The translations under genes were made by a program, and so were the position numbers. The notes under the pieces were generated by a model. That model searched no databases, was not told the origin of the DNA, and saw nothing but the letters and a program-made list of their open reading frames with translations. Positions 61,693 to 64,000 of a stretch of 64,000 nucleotides of DNA are shown here, one piece after another (within the stretch, counting starts at the first letter, position 1; every line of letters starts with the position of its first letter). This stretch comes from Methylomonas sp. (lineage in GTDB: Bacteria > Pseudomonadota > Gammaproteobacteria > Methylococcales > Methylomonadaceae), in the NCBI RefSeq assembly GCF_023228165.1, contig NZ_JALOBS010000023.1, positions 1 to 64,000 on the forward strand, read 5' to 3'.

Positions 61693-62430
61693 ATGGATCA
61701 AGAGTTAAAGCAACGATTGATTGGCGCCGCTGTCATTACGGCACTGGCAGCCATTTTTGTACCGATGCTATTCGATGACCCTATCGATGAATCGGGTAAG
61801 AGCATTAATGAATTGAAAATCCCGGAATTGCCCGCCAAGGCGCAAGACGTGGAAATTATGCCGTTGCCGGAAAAAGTCGAGGATGTGGCGACTTTGGCCG
61901 AAGAAAAAAAACCTGACGCGCCGGCTGTGGTTTACGAAGCAGACGAAGAAGCCGATCTGGAACCGTCTCGGCCGCTGACGCGTATCACTGCAAAGGAAAC
62001 CGCCGCACCGCCGGCCCCTCCCATCAAATTTGTCGAACCCGATGCGGAGGAAGAGGATGTTGCGATTCAGGCTGCACCGGTTGAATCCAAAGCCCAACCG
62101 CTAAAACCCGCGCCTGCGGTGGAAGCGCCGGTTAAAGCGGTAAAACCGGCGGTTGTCGAGCCGCCCGCCAAAACAACCGCTGCCGCTGAAAACGCGGTGA
62201 CCCGCTTATATCTGAATGCCGGCAGCTTCAGCCAATTGTCTAATGCGCAAAGCTTATTGGACACGCTTAAAAAACAAGGCTTTGCGGCTTCGATAAAAGA
62301 GGTGGCCACCGAAAAGGGCAAAATCTACAAGGTCAGGGTCGGTCCCATGCTGGATAAAGCCAGGGCCCAGGCGGTCAAATCCAAGCTGTCTCAAATTAAT
62401 ATCAACAGTTTTGTTACGGGTGATGAATAA
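61693..62430 (+). CDS. dedD: SPOR-domain cell-division protein DedD
   Basis: About 245 residues from ATG 61693 (MDQELKQRLIGAAVI), with TAGAGGTG upstream; the GTG at 61684 is inside that ribosome site. One N-terminal TM helix (IGAAVITALAAIFVPMLF), a long Pro/Ala/Glu/Lys-rich periplasmic linker (60-165) and a C-terminal SPOR domain (LYLNAGSFSQLSNAQSLLDTLKKQGFAASI...VRVGPMLDKARAQAVKSKL) that binds denuded septal peptidoglycan. Anchored in the inner membrane at the division site. Confidence 0.92.
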   Translation: MDQELKQRLIGAAVITALAAIFVPMLFDDPIDESGKSINELKIPELPAKAQDVEIMPLPEKVEDVATLAEEKKPDAPAVVYEADEEADLEPSRPLTRITAKETAAPPAPPIKFVEPDAEEEDVAIQAAPVESKAQPLKPAPAVEAPVKAVKPAVVEPPAKTTAAAENAVTRLYLNAGSFSQLSNAQSLLDTLKKQGFAASIKEVATEKGKIYKVRVGPMLDKARAQAVKSKLSQININSFVTGDE

Positions 62431-62489
62431 CGGCTTCGGTTTCATTTTAGCCGGGTTTAACCGTGCTTGACAGCTTGTCCATGGATAAG

Positions 62490-62981
62490 ATGATTTGGGT
62501 TGATTACGCCATTAGCGGATTGATCCTGGTGTCGGCGGTGATCGGTTTGCTACGCGGGTTCATCAAGGAAGCCTTTGCCTTGACTATCTGGGTGGTCGCT
62601 ATTTGGGTAGGTATGTATTACAGCCGTGATTTCGCGGTGTTGCTGCAAAGTACCATCAGTTATCCGTCGGCCCGTATCGCCGCCGCTTTTGGTCTTCTGT
62701 TTTTTATGACCCTGCTTTTGGGGGCCCTGATCAGTTTTATTCTGAATCAATTAATCGAAAAAACCGGCTTAACCGGCTCCGACCGTATATTAGGCATACT
62801 ATTTGGTGTGTTGCGCGGTGCGGTATTGGTATCGGTTTTAGTGATGCTGGGGGGGATTACGCCATTACCCGAAGATCCATGGTGGCAGCAATCTTTGTTG
62901 ATTCCGCCGTTTCAATCTCTCGCCGTTTGGCTGAAAGATCACATCCCGTCAGATCTGGCGGGCTATATCCATTTTCGTTAG
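62490..62981 (+). CDS. cvpA: CvpA-family membrane protein
   Basis: 163 residues from ATG 62490 (MIWVDYAISG). In-frame starts also exist at 62463 (GTG) and 62481; 62490 aligns with the family start MVWVDYAI. Four TM helices with LIRGF-type GLLRGFIKEAFALTIWVVAIWVG and GILFGVLRGAVLVSVLV. Required in E. coli for colicin V export and envelope integrity. Immediately precedes purF, the usual neighbour. Confidence 0.93.
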   Translation: MIWVDYAISGLILVSAVIGLLRGFIKEAFALTIWVVAIWVGMYYSRDFAVLLQSTISYPSARIAAAFGLLFFMTLLLGALISFILNQLIEKTGLTGSDRILGILFGVLRGAVLVSVLVMLGGITPLPEDPWWQQSLLIPPFQSLAVWLKDHIPSDLAGYIHFR

Positions 62982-62996
62982 CTATTTAGGTTTGTT

Positions 62997-64000
62997 ATGT
63001 GTGGTATTGCCGCGATTGTTTCCAATCAAAATGTCAATCAGGATTTGTATGATGCCTTAACCGTATTACAACATCGGGGACAGGATGCCGCAGGGATTGC
63101 CACCTGTGAGGGTGCGCGTTTGCATTTGCGTAAGGAAAATGGCTTGACCCGGGATGTGTTTTCTAACAAGGAAATGCTGAAATTGAAGGGCACCATGGGG
63201 ATTGCCCATGTCAGATACCCGACCGCGGGCTGTACCAGTTCAGAAGAAGCGCAACCTTTTTATGTCAATTCGCCCTTCGGTTTGACGCTGGCGCATAACG
63301 GCAATTTGACCAATACCGAAGAATTGAAAATTCAAGTGTTCGTCGACGATCAACGGCACATCAACACCGAGTCCGACTCGGAAGTACTGCTTAACGTGTT
63401 TGCGCATGAGCTGCAGCAGGCCGGTAAGCTGACCTTGACGGTCGAGGATGTGTTCAAGGCCGTCAGTGTGGTGCATAAACGTTGCCGCGGGGCTTATGCG
63501 GTCGTGGTGATGATTGCCGGTTTTGGTATTTTGGGCTTTCGCGACCCGCATGGGATACGCCCCATCGTGTTTGGCGAGCGTAAAACCGAGGATGGCACCA
63601 CGGATTATATGATCGCTTCGGAAAGCGTGGCGCTGGACGTACTGGATTTCAAATTAATCCGGGATATTGCCCCTGGCGAAGCGGTGTTCGTCGAAGCGGC
63701 GGGTAAGCTGCACATCAAACAATGCGCGGAAAAGACCAACCATTGCCCTTGCATATTCGAGTATGTCTATTTTGCCCGTCCCGATTCGATTATCGACAAC
63801 ATATCCGTCTATAAAGCTAGAATGCGGATGGGTAAAAAACTAGCCAAAAAGATCGAAAAAGAATGGGGCAATCATGATATCGATGTGGTGATACCTATTC
63901 CCGATACCAGCCGCACCTCGGCTTTAGTGATCGCGCATGAGTTGGATGTTAAATTTAGGGAAGGGTTTATGAAAAACCGCTATATCGGGCGCACCTTCAT
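62997..64000 (+). CDS. purF: Amidophosphoribosyltransferase PurF, 3' end outside the window
   Basis: The first 334 of about 505 residues. Class II glutamine amidotransferase with catalytic Cys2 (MCGIAAIVS), QHRGQDAAGIAT, ahead of HVRYPTAGCTSSEEAQPF and LAHNGNLTN, then the start of the PRTase domain (NHCPCIFEYVYFARPDS...MRMGKKLAKKIE, PIPDTSRTSA). First step of purine synthesis. ATG 62997 follows cvpA by 15 bp. Truncated only by the window edge. Confidence 0.97.
   Translation, partial: MCGIAAIVSNQNVNQDLYDALTVLQHRGQDAAGIATCEGARLHLRKENGLTRDVFSNKEMLKLKGTMGIAHVRYPTAGCTSSEEAQPFYVNSPFGLTLAHNGNLTNTEELKIQVFVDDQRHINTESDSEVLLNVFAHELQQAGKLTLTVEDVFKAVSVVHKRCRGAYAVVVMIAGFGILGFRDPHGIRPIVFGERKTEDGTTDYMIASESVALDVLDFKLIRDIAPGEAVFVEAAGKLHIKQCAEKTNHCPCIFEYVYFARPDSIIDNISVYKARMRMGKKLAKKIEKEWGNHDIDVVIPIPDTSRTSALVIAHELDVKFREGFMKNRYIGRTF

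Noticed and set aside
1..64000. CRISPR arrays, rRNA, tRNA and prophage
   Set aside because: No regularly spaced repeats, no tRNA or rRNA-like segments and no phage structural genes were seen on reading through; the gaps are short and explained.

Overview
The window reads as a chromosomal segment of a gammaproteobacterium. The best evidence is the block trpF-trpB-trpA-accD-folC-dedD-cvpA-purF and the arrangement of smpB divergent from ratA-rnfH, both typical of Gammaproteobacteria. The overall style (moderate GC, many c-di-GMP proteins, TonB receptors, an arsM-ECF unit) would fit a methanotroph of the Methylomonas/Methylobacter type, but no methane or methanol oxidation gene lies in the window, so that placement is inference. 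I saw no rRNA, tRNA, CRISPR array or prophage. One IS3-type element is cut by the left edge.

Layout. 1-4950: IS3 end, pstSCAB phosphate importer, an HD-GYP protein with a zinc-ribbon tail. 4996-12641: a three-gene unit of TonB receptor, lone periplasmic binding protein and a 1482-residue hybrid kinase/GGDEF/EAL protein. 12706-16980: a tight four-gene operon of a TPP enzyme, an SDR and two short citrate-synthase-fold proteins lacking the usual catalytic histidines. 17417-19264: arsenite methyltransferase, ECF sigma factor and small zinc-finger anti-sigma candidate. 19510-24057: a membrane-anchored unknown plus ppx, and a YadG/YadH-type ABC exporter. 24099-30002: a frameshifted CHASE-PAS-GGDEF gene, small secreted proteins, and a nitrilase/GNAT pair.

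30151-39342 looks like one metal-handling locus. It holds hupE/ureJ, a TonB receptor, a two-component system, a six-gene operon of lipoproteins, a CopC-like protein and membrane proteins, and nikR transcribed divergently. Three sites of the form GTATGA-N15-TCATAC (one imperfect) lie before hupE and just after nikR. They closely resemble the E. coli NikR operator, which has N16. This is the strongest candidate here for an undescribed system.

39443-42445: a membrane protein with a C13 (legumain/caspase-like) peptidase domain, and ybaK. 42579-50431: a seven-gene operon joined mostly by ATGA overlaps (FN3-like anchored protein, M20 carbamoylase/amidohydrolase, isochorismatase-fold hydrolase, Na+/solute symporter, a 40-residue membrane protein, an aspartate-carbamoyltransferase paralogue and a glutamine-dependent asparagine synthetase), with a divergent MarR regulator. 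It suggests carbamoyl/amide chemistry on an imported compound. 50593-51441: a decayed DUF2971 gene with two in-frame amber codons. 51700-64000: housekeeping genes rnfH, ratA, an NSS transporter, smpB, an isochorismatase-fold hydrolase, apbE, a DUF2231-type membrane protein, then trpFBA-accD-folC-dedD-cvpA and the first two thirds of purF.
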